Below, piece after piece: positions 43,707-52,266 of a stretch of DNA of 64,000 nt. This DNA comes from CBDCCV01 sp965215025 (lineage in GTDB: Bacteria; Bacteroidota; Rhodothermia; Rhodothermales; Salinibacteraceae), in assembly GCA_965215025.1 (NCBI GenBank), contig CBDCCV010000002.1, positions 930,001 through 994,000 of the forward strand. The letters run 5' to 3'. A program made the position numbers and the translations under genes. A model generated the notes under the pieces. That model saw only the letters and a list, made by a program, of their open reading frames with translations. It did not search any database and was not told where the DNA came from. How positions within the stretch are numbered: position 1 is the first letter of the stretch; each line of letters starts with the position of its first letter.

Positions 43707-44261
43707 TTACCGCTTGCAGGTGCAGTCGATGCAGCCGTGCTCGGCGCAGGTCTGGCAAGTCTCCTCCAAGCGCTCCTTGAGCTGCTGGCGCGCGCGGTAG
43801 CGGCGCACCTTCAGGTTGTTGCGCGTGATCCCGAGGTGTTCGGCCATCTCCTTCGTGTCCTCGTTGCCGAGTTCCATGGCCACGATCAGTTCCCGGTACT
43901 CGTCCTTGAGGGTCGGGAGGATCTCGCGGAAGCAGGAGCAGATGACCGCCTCGTCCTCGGGCGTAATCTGCGTGTCGGCTTCTTGGGCGTACTTCTCCTC
44001 ATACTTCGAGGCGGTCGCTGTGCGCCGGTAGTGGTCCGTGATCGCGTTGCGTACGATCTGGTAGAACCAAGAGACGAGTTTGTCTTCGTCTTCGAGGTCG
44101 GGGGCCGCTTCGATGGCCTTCAGGAGACTGTCCTGCAAGATGTCTTCGGCCGTCTCTGGGTCGCTCACCTTCGAGTGGATGAAGGCGAGAAGCCGCTCTC
44201 GGTTGTCGGCCAAGTGCGTCTCTATGACGTCGGCGGTCGTGCCCGCGTGAATCGTATTCAT
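43707..44261 (-). CDS. ECF sigma factor with CxC linker and Cys-rich tail (CorE/ECF44-like)
   Basis: A 184-residue protein from ATG 44261. Sigma region 2 (AFIHSKVSDPETAEDILQDSL, WFYQIVRNAITDHYRR) and region 4 (ELIVAMELGNEDTKEMAEHLG, ARQQLKERLE) are intact. The linker has a CxC (AVICSCFREI), and the C-terminus has five Cys in CQTCAEHGCIDCTCKR. Known CorE-type ECF44 factors sense copper directly through a linker CxC plus such a tail and need no anti-sigma; none is encoded here. Its own promoter carries the shared TGTAACCG element, so it is probably autoregulated and drives the copper genes. Confidence 0.88.
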   Translation of the reverse strand: MNTIHAGTTADVIETHLADNRERLLAFIHSKVSDPETAEDILQDSLLKAIEAAPDLEDEDKLVSWFYQIVRNAITDHYRRTATASKYEEKYAQEADTQITPEDEAVICSCFREILPTLKDEYRELIVAMELGNEDTKEMAEHLGITRNNLKVRRYRARQQLKERLEETCQTCAEHGCIDCTCKR

Positions 44262-44328
44262 GTTAATCCTCCGGTTTTGGCAGAGAATGACGCTCACCTT
44301 TCGGGTCGTCGTAGCTCTTCTACGACCA

Positions 44329-44356
44329 TAGACGCACGCCCGGTCCTTCGGTTACA
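44329..44356 (-). promoter_or_regulatory. ECF-type promoter, copy 4 (before the sigma gene)
   Basis: Minus strand TGTAACCG, 13 bp, GCGTCTA, with the -10 68 bp before the sigma ATG. It implies positive autoregulation. The 200 bp beyond it (44357-44565) hold no supported gene. Confidence 0.87.
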
Positions 44357-44763
44357 CTGCGCGTCATGAGCGAACCAGAGGAGGTCCCTTGAAGTCTGCC
44401 CGTGATGATCTCAAGGATGAAAGAGCCTACGAGTTGCGCTCTCCGGCTCTTCTGCGCAGCTCTACGAACATAAATTACAATGCCAGTCTCTTCGGTTATT
44501 TACATAGCTTGTTCCGGTTTAGGGTGTGATCGCCATAGCTTCGTGAGCTATCTCTTTTCCACACCTCATTTCGGATACCCTGTTTTACATAGTCGTTCCT
44601 CCGGCATTCCTATTCGCCGTAAGCACCCGCGCCGGTGGTCGCAGACCACGGGCGCTCTGGACGCTGCGGTTACGGGCAAGCACGACGTGTGCCCAGCGGT
44701 CGTGGTGCCGCCGCAGGTGGCTCGACGACCGGCCGGCCTCCCACTTCGGCTCACGAGCCCTCT

Positions 44764-44898
44764 AAGACTCTCACACGCGATGCCATCATTATCCCCATCC
44801 AAGCGATGAGGATCATGCTCCAGCCCACCAGCGGCTTCAAAGAACGCTTGCGCCTCTGCGTGCGAAAAACGTTTAGATAACAAGCAAGATTGAAAGCA
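44764..44898 (-). pseudogene. Excalibur calcium-binding domain fragment
   Basis: Within an open frame (45087-44566) only about 45 residues are recognisable: CLLSKRFSHAEAQAFFEAAGG, DPHRLDGDNDGIACESL, an excalibur motif with the DxDxDG loop. What precedes it is unlike a protein and what follows is low complexity, so I take it as the tail of a lost secreted nuclease-type gene. Confidence 0.55.
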
Positions 44899-45119
44899 AT
44901 CTCGTCGCAGATACAAATGACCCTTTTTATATATTAAACATATTTGTATCTTTATGCGAGACTCATTTGTGACCTCATCCGACTCCCCCACAAGCAGGTG
45001 CGTGCATGACGTTCTCGCTGCTTCATCAATGAAGGACCTGTAGTTACTCTCACAAAAACGCAGACAAAAAGAGCATGTATAAAACATCAGGCGTAGACGC
45101 GGTAGCCTCCATCACAGAA

Positions 45120-46336
45120 GGTAGTGTAGCATAGATTGTGGGTTAACCGAAGACAATCAGAGGCAAGCCCATGAACGACGAGTTTGAAGAACACACGCGC
45201 CGAGACATCCGCGCCCGCGTCCGTGAGGGCGCCCGAGGGCGTCTTCGAGGAGGTCCTCGAAGAAGAGATGACCGAGCACCTGCGCGGGGAGCTTGGGCGG
45301 CCACTACACACGCAACCTCATCACGCCGGTTGGGAGGATTGAACAGCTTCGCGTCCCGCGCGACCGCGAGGCGACTTTCCTCACAGAGGTTTTCGAGAAG
45401 TACCGGCGCATGACTGGCGACATGGAGGAGGCGGTGCTCGAGATGTACCTGCAGGGGGTCTCGACCCGCAAGATTGCCCGCATCACCGGGCAGCTCTCCG
45501 ACGTAGCCATCTCGAAGGACGCCACCAGCCGCCTGGCCGGCCGCCTCGAAGAGGAGCTGACCGCGTGGCGCGAGCGCCGTCTGGAGAAGTCTTACCCGTA
45601 CCTCTACCTTGACGCGACGTATTTGAAGAGCCGCTGGGCCGGGGCCGTGCGCGACCTGGCGCTCGACCTGGCGCTCTTGGTGGCCGTCGGCGTGGATGAG
45701 GACGGCTACCGTGAGGTGCTGGCCTGCCAGTCGGCCCCAGCGGAGCTTGGGGGCCGCCTTGGCGGGAAGTGCTCAAAGACCTCCTGGAGCGCGGCCTCAA
45801 GGGCGTGCGCCTGGTCATAAGCGACGACCACGAGGCGATCAAGAAGGCCGTCACGGTCGAGCTCCCACAGGCACGGTGGCAACGATGCGTGGTGCACTCC
45901 TCAGGGCGCAACGTCTTAGCGCATGTGCCGCAGGGCGAGACGAAGGCTGTGGCCGCTGATCTCAAGGCTGTCTTCAAAGTGCATCGCCAGGAGACGGCAC
46001 GGACGCTCGCTGAGGACTTCGGCGAGCGCTACCGCTCGGACTTTCCGAAGGCGGCCTTGAGATCTTGGAACGTGGCCTGGAAGAGGCGCTCACGTTCATG
46101 GCGTTCCCGACCAGTCACCACCGCTTTCTGCGCACGACCAATATGCTCGAACGACTCTTCCGCGAGGTCAAGAGGCGAACGAAAGTCGTCGGCGTCTTCC
46201 CCTCGGAGCAGAGCGCCACGAATCTTTCCACCACCGTCATGCTGCGCGTCAGCGAAGACTGGTCGCAGCGCCGCTACCTCAACACCGAGCCGCTACATAC
46301 GCTCTTTCACGAACCCACAACTTTCGCTACTTGACC
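45120..46336 (+). mobile_element. IS256-family element with 8-bp target duplication
   Basis: A 1217-bp element with imperfect inverted ends (GGTAGTGTAGCATAGATTG / GGTCAAGTAGCGAAAGTTG, both followed by TGGGTT), flanked by TCACAGAA at 45112-45119 and 46337-46344. The 8-bp duplication is typical of the family. The transposase is heavily frameshifted. Confidence 0.9.
45171..46334 (+). pseudogene. IS256-family (mutator) transposase, multiple frameshifts
   Basis: Pieces in order: MNDEFEEHTRRDIRARV; GVFEEVLEEEMTEHLRGELG (shifted); RNLITPVGRIEQLRVPRDREA to YLYLDATYLKSRW (shifted); VLKDLLERGLKGVRLVISDDHEA, WQRCVVHSSGRNVLAHVP (shifted); ERGLEEALTFMAFPTSHHRF, TTNMLERLFREVKRRTKVVG (shifted). At least four indels near 45230, 45290, 45765 and 46055. 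The three catalytic acids (D in LDATY, D in SDDHE, E in MLERLF) remain, but no single frame encodes them. Confidence 0.9.
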
Positions 46337-46766
46337 TCACAGAACTGCGTTCCAACACGTCAGAACTGCTCGAGTATGTACGCGACGTGCAAAAAGGCGT
46401 GCTCATTCAAAAGAACAACGAACCCTATGCCGTTCTGTTAGACTGGACGACGTACCAGAAAATGATTGGCAATGCCGCAGACGCGAACGGCCAGGCTGGG
46501 TAAAGGCGCAAGCGGACCTGGGTGCAGGCAGCGCGCTATAGTACTTCCCGCGTCGAAAAGGTGATCGTACTCGGCTACGAACTCCGATCTACTGTCCGAC
46601 CCCAGATTTGTTAGCCCCGCCGCGCTCAGTGTAGAGCTGCCTGGGGCCTCGTCGAGGGACATCGGGGACGTTGGGGACATCCTGGGGATACAGCGGCAGG
46701 TACCCGATGATCAGTGCTGCTGGTTTCCACCACCGACCCGCACCTTTCGGAAGCGGCTGGCGGCTC

Positions 46767-47174
46767 CTACGCACCCACCATCTCATCAGCTCCTTCCACA
46801 TACCCCTCGGACATGCTGTCAAGTGCGCCGACAAACCGATTGACACGCATCACCAGGCACTTAGGAAAACGGTCGCACAGTTCGTCCAGCGCTTTCTGAA
46901 CGTCTGTTGCCTCGACTTGCTTGGATCCACGAGCGGCTGCAATGCCCTGCGCAAACGTCACGAGGCAGAGGGTGCCCAACCACGCGTCAAGTAATCCTCG
47001 TTTGGATAGCAGGTCTTCCAGGTTATCTTCGAAGAAGCGCTGGGCCGGTAGCCCGTCTTTGACCGTAGCGCGATACCCTTCATCGAGCGCTTGCGCAAAG
47101 CGGTCGTGCGTCTCACGCTCCACGTCACCGAACGAGAGAACGCGCACAGCCGCTTCGTAGAATTCAGCTTCCAC
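46767..47174 (-). CDS. Hypothetical protein, 135 residues
   Basis: A soluble, acidic, probably all-helical protein (MEAEFYEAAVRVLSFGDVER, then FFEDNLEDLLSKRGLLDAWLG and EATDVQKALDELCDRF). I recognise no family. It is followed on the plus-strand side by about 260 bp (46504-46766) with no supported gene, only short GGGGAC-type repeats. It lies 36 bp beyond the stop of a small membrane protein gene on the same strand and could share its transcript. Confidence 0.5.
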   Translation of the reverse strand: MEAEFYEAAVRVLSFGDVERETHDRFAQALDEGYRATVKDGLPAQRFFEDNLEDLLSKRGLLDAWLGTLCLVTFAQGIAAARGSKQVEATDVQKALDELCDRFPKCLVMRVNRFVGALDSMSEGYVEGADEMVGA

Positions 47175-47210
47175 AAGTCACCTCTTCAGTTTTGTTTACG
47201 GTCAGATCTT

Positions 47211-47780
47211 CTATGTAATCAGTTGCCACGCTTCCCGTATTAGCGACCAGTTGAGAAAAAGGAAACTCAGCACGATTGCAACTACGAGCGCTTTGGTTCC
47301 CGCGCGTAATTGGCCTTCGGCCTTTTCCGCATGATAATGGACGTTCCCAACTACCACCCTATAACGCTTTTCGTCTTTGACGTGCTTCTCATCAATACCT
47401 ACTGCGATAATCAGTCCTCCCAAGGCGCGAAGCGCGTTGTGTACGCAGACCATCAGCAGACAAGCCGCCAGTACGACCGCAAATCCAACTGATAAAAGCA
47501 AGAGAAGTCGCGCTAATTCAAGTTCGCCGGTACTGAACTCAAACAAAATAGCGAGTACAGCCAAGCAAATCGTCAGCATCACCCCGCTCACGGAAACGAG
47601 CACGACGAGCCAGTCCTTCTGCAGCTCCTCGTAGAGACGCGAGTCACGTTTCCCTTCCTCTTCGCGCGGCCGGCGAAGTCGCCGGAAGCTCCAGGTCGTG
47701 AGCGCGGCACAGACGCCAATCACCATCCATCTCACGAAGGCGTTTGTATATGCTTTACCCTGCATCAGCTCAGATGCCAT
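47211..47780 (-). CDS. Hypothetical membrane protein with four predicted TM segments
   Basis: About 189 residues from ATG 47780 (MASELMQGKAYTNAF). Four hydrophobic stretches are clear: VRWMVIGVCAALTTW, WLVVLVSVSGVMLTICLAVL, ARLLLLLSVGFAVVLAACLL and TKALVVAIVLSFLFLNW, with charged loops between. Upstream in the same frame the residues are antisense to the end of the LpxR-like gene region and are not included. Family unknown; an effector or transporter accessory role cannot be told apart. Confidence 0.5.
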   Translation of the reverse strand: MASELMQGKAYTNAFVRWMVIGVCAALTTWSFRRLRRPREEEGKRDSRLYEELQKDWLVVLVSVSGVMLTICLAVLAILFEFSTGELELARLLLLLSVGFAVVLAACLLMVCVHNALRALGGLIIAVGIDEKHVKDEKRYRVVVGNVHYHAEKAEGQLRAGTKALVVAIVLSFLFLNWSLIREAWQLIT

Positions 47781-47880
47781 CGTTCGATTCGCGTGCAACG
47801 TAGTTTTCGCCCCTAAATACTGGAGGCCTGCTGATACGCCTGTCTGTGTTTGCTCTGACGGTTCTGCTGCGACGGGTTCC

Positions 47881-49233
47881 TTACCGCAGTCGCTCCAGGA
47901 ATCGATTGTAGGTGTAGTAGATGCCACCCCAGAAGTGTTGGCGTGCCTGGTTGAGTTGGTGTTCAGAAGTCCTACCGGCGAAGGCCAAAGACACCCCGTG
48001 ATGCTTGAGTTGTACAGCCAGCCCGAGTTGGAACTCTCCGACGATCCGACTGATCTCTGAAGCTTCCAGTTCATGGACATTGTCTCTAAATTGTCCCTGC
48101 AGCAGCGCGTTGTAGCCCACCACACGCAATCCCAGACCGCCCCAGACGTACATTTCACTCAGCCGCGGCGTCTTAGCCTCAGGTTGGCTGGCAAACGCAC
48201 TGAGGTTCACAACCTCTGAGATGGGATTGGGTCGGAAGTGCCACCACGCACTCCGCACCCGTCCAGCCCGGCCGGCCAAGCGTACAGTCGCGTCCGTATA
48301 GTAGCCGACTTCACCTTCGACCGAACCTTGAAGGTCGCCGGTAAGCCCTTCTTCCCTCTTTTCCCAAAAGCGCCGCTGCATACCGACGGCGTACTTTCCG
48401 GTCAGCTCACCTCCATCCGATATCTGGTTGGGCCAGCCCTGCGGATCAACGGGGCCGCATGTAGGATCGAGTCGACCGCAGTCTTCCCCGCGCAGAATTT
48501 CATGGATCCAGGTTTGGCCGGTCTCGCTGATTCGCAGACCGAGCACGCCAATTTTGTACTCGGACGACACCGCCACTTTTTTGCGGACAAGCGTCTGTCG
48601 CCGCACGCCCATGAACAAGATCGATGCGAATGGTCGGTCATCAAGGATGGCTTCGGCAAGCTGAAGACTGTCTGGGGTAAAGGCTGAACTGCCCAGTTGA
48701 AAGACGTGCAGTTGGACGGGCGTACGCCTCTCACCAGGCACTGTTATCACACCTCTGGGTCTTGCCAGGCCGTGCACTCTTCTAAATCGTGTAAGCCAGT
48801 TCAGAAGGTCCAAGGGCCAGGCCAGCGCCTTCATTTCATTGACCCACCGTCCCGCAGACTGATAGACGAACCCCATCGTGTAGCTGCGATCCTGGTTCAG
48901 TCCCAGGAGTTCGGCGAAGATGACATCATTCTCCAGAAAGAGCGAGCGCCCTGCAAAGTATGGTTCACAGTACGGATCGATTTCGTCGTCGCACCATGCC
49001 GCGTACTCAGACTGAGCCACGGATTCTGGAACGAGTAGAGACCAAACGCCCAAGATGAGACACGCCACGGCAAGCCGTGCAGCGAAGCAGATATGATTCT
49101 TGCGCCACCCAGAGAGCAGGCGCGACTCCACGCTGCCGAGGGTGAGGCGCGCCTCGCGGACGGACGCTGTAGCTTTCTCAGAGCAGTAAGTCGAACATAG
49201 CTGCTCACGTTCACTCAGAAGCTGTCTCAGCAT
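47881..49233 (-). CDS. LpxR-family (DUF2219) outer-membrane lipid A deacylase
   Basis: A 450-residue protein. A hydrophobic signal (ARLAVACLILGVWSLLVPESVAQ) is preceded by about 50 residues, so the true start may be internal. The LpxR signature is present: FLENDVIFAELLG with the Asn-Asp pair, DRSYTMGF, FTPDS, DRPFASILF, RISETGQTWIHEILR with a candidate catalytic His, and GWPNQI. The C-terminus has barrel-like strands ending YTYNRFLERLR. LpxR removes the 3' acyloxyacyl group of lipid A in the outer membrane. It could alter surface charge or immune recognition, or affect phage adsorption. Confidence 0.8.
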   Translation of the reverse strand: MLRQLLSEREQLCSTYCSEKATASVREARLTLGSVESRLLSGWRKNHICFAARLAVACLILGVWSLLVPESVAQSEYAAWCDDEIDPYCEPYFAGRSLFLENDVIFAELLGLNQDRSYTMGFVYQSAGRWVNEMKALAWPLDLLNWLTRFRRVHGLARPRGVITVPGERRTPVQLHVFQLGSSAFTPDSLQLAEAILDDRPFASILFMGVRRQTLVRKKVAVSSEYKIGVLGLRISETGQTWIHEILRGEDCGRLDPTCGPVDPQGWPNQISDGGELTGKYAVGMQRRFWEKREEGLTGDLQGSVEGEVGYYTDATVRLAGRAGRVRSAWWHFRPNPISEVVNLSAFASQPEAKTPRLSEMYVWGGLGLRVVGYNALLQGQFRDNVHELEASEISRIVGEFQLGLAVQLKHHGVSLAFAGRTSEHQLNQARQHFWGGIYYTYNRFLERLR

Positions 49234-49391
49234 GTGCGCACCTCCATCACCTGCGATTGCCCTCTCTCCGGCAGAACTGCTCCCGAACTACTTTTTCATT
49301 CATGGTTGCCACCGCCCGCTCAATCTCACGCTATACACGAAAGCTGAAACCCCACCCTCGTCAGAGCCACCCAACGAATTAGAATCGACTC

Positions 49392-49631
49392 TCATTTATC
49401 TCGTTGATCACCTCGTTTATCCTCAGACGAAAACTTCCGACTGAGAAGCGAGATCGTTGACAACACGACGAGGATCACCAACCCAAGTCCCAGGCTGGTC
49501 AAAATCCACCACAGGGCGGACATACCAAATCCAGGCGGTGTAAAGAACCGTTCGACAAAAACACCACCCAACAGGAATAGAGCGGCCGTTAGGGTCGAAC
49601 TCCAGAGCACCTGTTTTTTGGTAAATTCCAT
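49392..49631 (-). CDS. Small two-TM membrane protein
   Basis: 79 residues with two hydrophobic segments (VLWSSTLTAALFLLGGVFV and WWILTSLGLGLVILVVLSTI) and a charged C-terminus (SSEDKRGDQRDK). No family recognised. It lies 15 bp beyond the stop of the multidomain nuclease gene on the same strand, so it is probably co-transcribed with it. Confidence 0.5.
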   Translation of the reverse strand: MEFTKKQVLWSSTLTAALFLLGGVFVERFFTPPGFGMSALWWILTSLGLGLVILVVLSTISLLSRKFSSEDKRGDQRDK

Positions 49632-49646
49632 GGCTTTGAACTCAAA

Positions 49647-50978
49647 TCATTCAAACAGGCGAATCAACTCTTCAGCCATAACGTGGGTATCCGTTCTAAT
49701 CGGCGTATGAATGCTCAAGACGGGAACCACCAAATTCCTTAGAATTGCGTCCCCTTTGATCAGGCGCTCAGATTCGTCTTTTTCAAGCCACGAATAGTCC
49801 TTCCCGTGATTTCTGTAGCGGTCGTTGGTTATGATCCTGAGTTCTTCGGCATCCGCGTGCTGTAGGAGAAAGTCATCAGCACGAGTGCCGCCGGTCACCA
49901 CATGTATCCTCGAGACTTTTTCTTCAAGTTTCCCAAAAATATCATCTTCACCCTCCTTCGCAAATCTCTTGAGCAAGGAAAAGGCATTTGCGTCGCAAAG
50001 GCATAGAAAATCAAAGCCATGCCCCGTGATCTCTAAAAGCAGCGTCAGCAGCACATCAAGGGATGCATTGCCCTTACCCTGAGCCCAGTAGCAGACATTT
50101 AGCCCGTCAACCAGGAGCAGTTCGCGATCAGACGGCAAGTCGCCCTCTCCTCCATTTAAGGCGGCGGAAGCTTTTGGTTCGTCAACGGCCGGCACCTCCC
50201 TCATGTCAAGCTCGACCCGCTGCCTCTCCTTGTCGATGCTGAGAATTGTAGCTTCAACCTGTTGACCGAGAGAAACTACTTGGCTTGGGTGCTTGACGTA
50301 CCCGTTGCTCATCTTAGAGACATGGACGAGTCCTTCGACGCCTTCCTCCAGCTCCACAAAAGCGCCAAAGTGCAGGGTCGAGGTCACTTTTCCAACAACC
50401 ACATCACCTTTGCTGTACCTCTCGTTGATGGTATCCCACGCCCAGAACTGAAGCTGTTGTTGCTCTGAGGGGCGGAGATGGAATTCCTCCTCAGATAGAT
50501 GATCATTCTTCTCCTCGGTTGTGGCCGCTGTGTCGCCAGCATACTTCTCCAGAAGCGCGAGATAGGCCGCCTCGTCAGTAATGGACGTATTAAGGCCTTT
50601 CCCAGAGAGCGCATTCGTGAAGCCCGCCTCTTCGAGAAACTTCAGAATCGTGTTAGCCGACACGTCGAGTTCCCGCTGAACCTTGAAGAGCCGTACCTTT
50701 TTAAAATCTTCCTGTTTTGCTTCGAATTCGGGTGCCTCCGATTTGGACCTACTCTCCCCGTTCTCCACAGGCCTGACATCAACAGCTGCCAGTCCTTTCG
50801 GTTTTTGCTCTATCCGGAAGCTGACGCGCTGTCCCGTTTTCAGTGTACGATAGCCATCCCCTTGTATGGCCACGTAATGGACGAAAAGATCGTCACCCCC
50901 CTCTGGATGGTTAATAAAGCCAAATCCTTTCTTGGCGTCGAACCACTTCACCGTGCTCTCTTTCCGCCCTTCCGTCAT
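49647..50978 (-). CDS. Multidomain RNA-binding nuclease: CSD-IF2N-S1-NYN
   Basis: A 443-residue protein with four domains in order. Residues 5-70: cold-shock domain (STVKWFDAKKGFGFI, DLFVHYVAI). Residues 93-150: an IF2N-like helical domain (VRLFKVQRELDVSANTILKFLEEAGF). Residues 193-268: an S1 domain (GDVVVGKVTSTLHFGAFVEL, VEGLVHVSKMS). Residues 285-443: a NYN/Zc3h12a-like PIN-fold nuclease (LLLVDGLNVCYW, CDANAF, GTRADDFLLQHA, IITNDRYRNHG) with its acidic metal ligands. This is a predicted endoribonuclease with three RNA-binding modules. Its target is unknown. Confidence 0.8.
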   Translation of the reverse strand: MTEGRKESTVKWFDAKKGFGFINHPEGGDDLFVHYVAIQGDGYRTLKTGQRVSFRIEQKPKGLAAVDVRPVENGESRSKSEAPEFEAKQEDFKKVRLFKVQRELDVSANTILKFLEEAGFTNALSGKGLNTSITDEAAYLALLEKYAGDTAATTEEKNDHLSEEEFHLRPSEQQQLQFWAWDTINERYSKGDVVVGKVTSTLHFGAFVELEEGVEGLVHVSKMSNGYVKHPSQVVSLGQQVEATILSIDKERQRVELDMREVPAVDEPKASAALNGGEGDLPSDRELLLVDGLNVCYWAQGKGNASLDVLLTLLLEITGHGFDFLCLCDANAFSLLKRFAKEGEDDIFGKLEEKVSRIHVVTGGTRADDFLLQHADAEELRIITNDRYRNHGKDYSWLEKDESERLIKGDAILRNLVVPVLSIHTPIRTDTHVMAEELIRLFE

Positions 50979-51093
50979 AATGGAGCCACCTCCTCCAACA
51001 CAATTTAGCGAAGATTCAGAAGCCCTGGAACGACGTTAGCGCTTGATGAGCCGCTTCGCAGCAAACAGTCAGGAGATAGACCTGATTTGCTTC

Positions 51094-52266
51094 CTAAAAG
51101 GCTTCCTTGTACAGCCTGAACAAAATCAGTAGCAAGAAAGGTAAGACGAAGACTGGTAACCACCACTGGCTTATTGACACGAGAGGGATATCAAAGAAAA
51201 TAGGTACTGCCTGACACACCGCCAGCACAAACAGAGCGGCTTCGACATACGTTTCGTACACTATGGACCTTGCCCTCGATTTGTATTCTATATATTCTCT
51301 CACTTCTCTAAAAGCTTGGTCAGCGTCTTGGACTTTACTATCAAGATTACTCGTCTCTCTGAGTGATTCTAAAATAGCAGAGTCCCTTGAAGTAATAGAG
51401 GTATCATGTACTGACTTGGCTTGCTTTAGAAGTGGCAGTATGCGCCATCGAGCATTCTCAATACCTCGGACATTTTGCTCGTTCTCTCTCAAATAATTGC
51501 ACCACTTCTCGGTGTAGTGTGAAATAAGCCAAGCGGTCTGGATTCGCGTTTCGAGATCAATTAAGTTAGAGAGGACTCTTTTTTTACTGATATTGTCGCA
51601 CACTACGACAACTCCGGCCCAAGAAGAGTAACATTTCGAATTCGAATGAATGTCTTTATCTACGAGATAGCGGCTGGTGCTCTCTGAGCTTATGGAGTCT
51701 ATTTTGCGAGCCACTCTTTCTACATCGTCCACATCGTCGACATAATCGTGCTCTTTCGATGCGACGACTAATGATGGCTCAACTAATGCACACAATGATC
51801 TTTGCACGCCCGGCGACTGAAAATTAATTTCTCCGTAGTCGCATACCCAGAAAAGGCTTAGCACGTACGGAAAGTCTCGTATGAGTGCTGGCCTTTCCCT
51901 TTTGGGTCTATGCTTGATAAGCCTCAATGTCAGCGTCCTGTGGAATCTGTTTATACTGTTTTGTCCTTTGATTACTGAAGCGTGATACTTCCTGCGTCTG
52001 ATAACAACTTCAGCTACAGACGATTTATCATCCAGCATGGAGCACTCATGAGGTTCCTGCAATACATAGCACCCAAACCCAAGATCAGATATTCTCAACT
52101 CTCCATTGAAGTGCGGAAGCGAGTAACACTTTACGTCGAAGCCTGACAGTCTTCGGCTTGTCTCATCTAAGGCGATACGGCTGAGCTTCCTTCCGAGCTG
52201 ATCGTGAATATCCCCGTTGGCCGCATAGCCAAGGTCGAACGGTAGTATGCTTACTCTTAATATCAC
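51094..52266 (-). CDS. Two-TM membrane protein, CorA-like layout
   Basis: About 390 residues from a GTG at 52266 that overlaps the stop of the isochorismatase-family gene (GTGA). The N-terminal half is soluble (VSILPFDLGYAANGD, GELRISDLGFGCYVLQ), the middle is helical with coiled-coil tendency (LRETSNLDSKVQDADQAFREVREY), and two membrane helices close to the C-terminus (VEAALFVLAVCQAVPIFF and WWLPVFVLPFLLLILF) have a CorA-like topology without the GMN motif. Function unknown. The coupling suggests it works with the hydrolase; a membrane effector is possible. Confidence 0.5.
   Translation of the reverse strand: MILRVSILPFDLGYAANGDIHDQLGRKLSRIALDETSRRLSGFDVKCYSLPHFNGELRISDLGFGCYVLQEPHECSMLDDKSSVAEVVIRRRKYHASVIKGQNSINRFHRTLTLRLIKHRPKRERPALIRDFPYVLSLFWVCDYGEINFQSPGVQRSLCALVEPSLVVASKEHDYVDDVDDVERVARKIDSISSESTSRYLVDKDIHSNSKCYSSWAGVVVVCDNISKKRVLSNLIDLETRIQTAWLISHYTEKWCNYLRENEQNVRGIENARWRILPLLKQAKSVHDTSITSRDSAILESLRETSNLDSKVQDADQAFREVREYIEYKSRARSIVYETYVEAALFVLAVCQAVPIFFDIPLVSISQWWLPVFVLPFLLLILFRLYKEAF

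Larger units (their letters stand above)
45075..46503 (+). pseudogene. Phd/YefM-family antitoxin gene split by an IS256-family element
   Basis: ATG at 45075 opens MYKTSGVDAVASITE (15 codons to 45119). After removal of the element and one copy of the duplicated TCACAGAA, the frame continues at 46345 with LRSNTSELLEYVRD, GVLIQKNNEPYAVLLDWTTYQKM and a stop at 46503, giving a 67-residue antitoxin. The match of frame and target duplication is exact. No partner toxin is recognised downstream. Confidence 0.85.

Noticed and set aside
46650..46700. Short GGGGAC-type repeats considered as a CRISPR or iteron
   Set aside because: Units are under 15 bp, irregular and only about three; no spacer structure.
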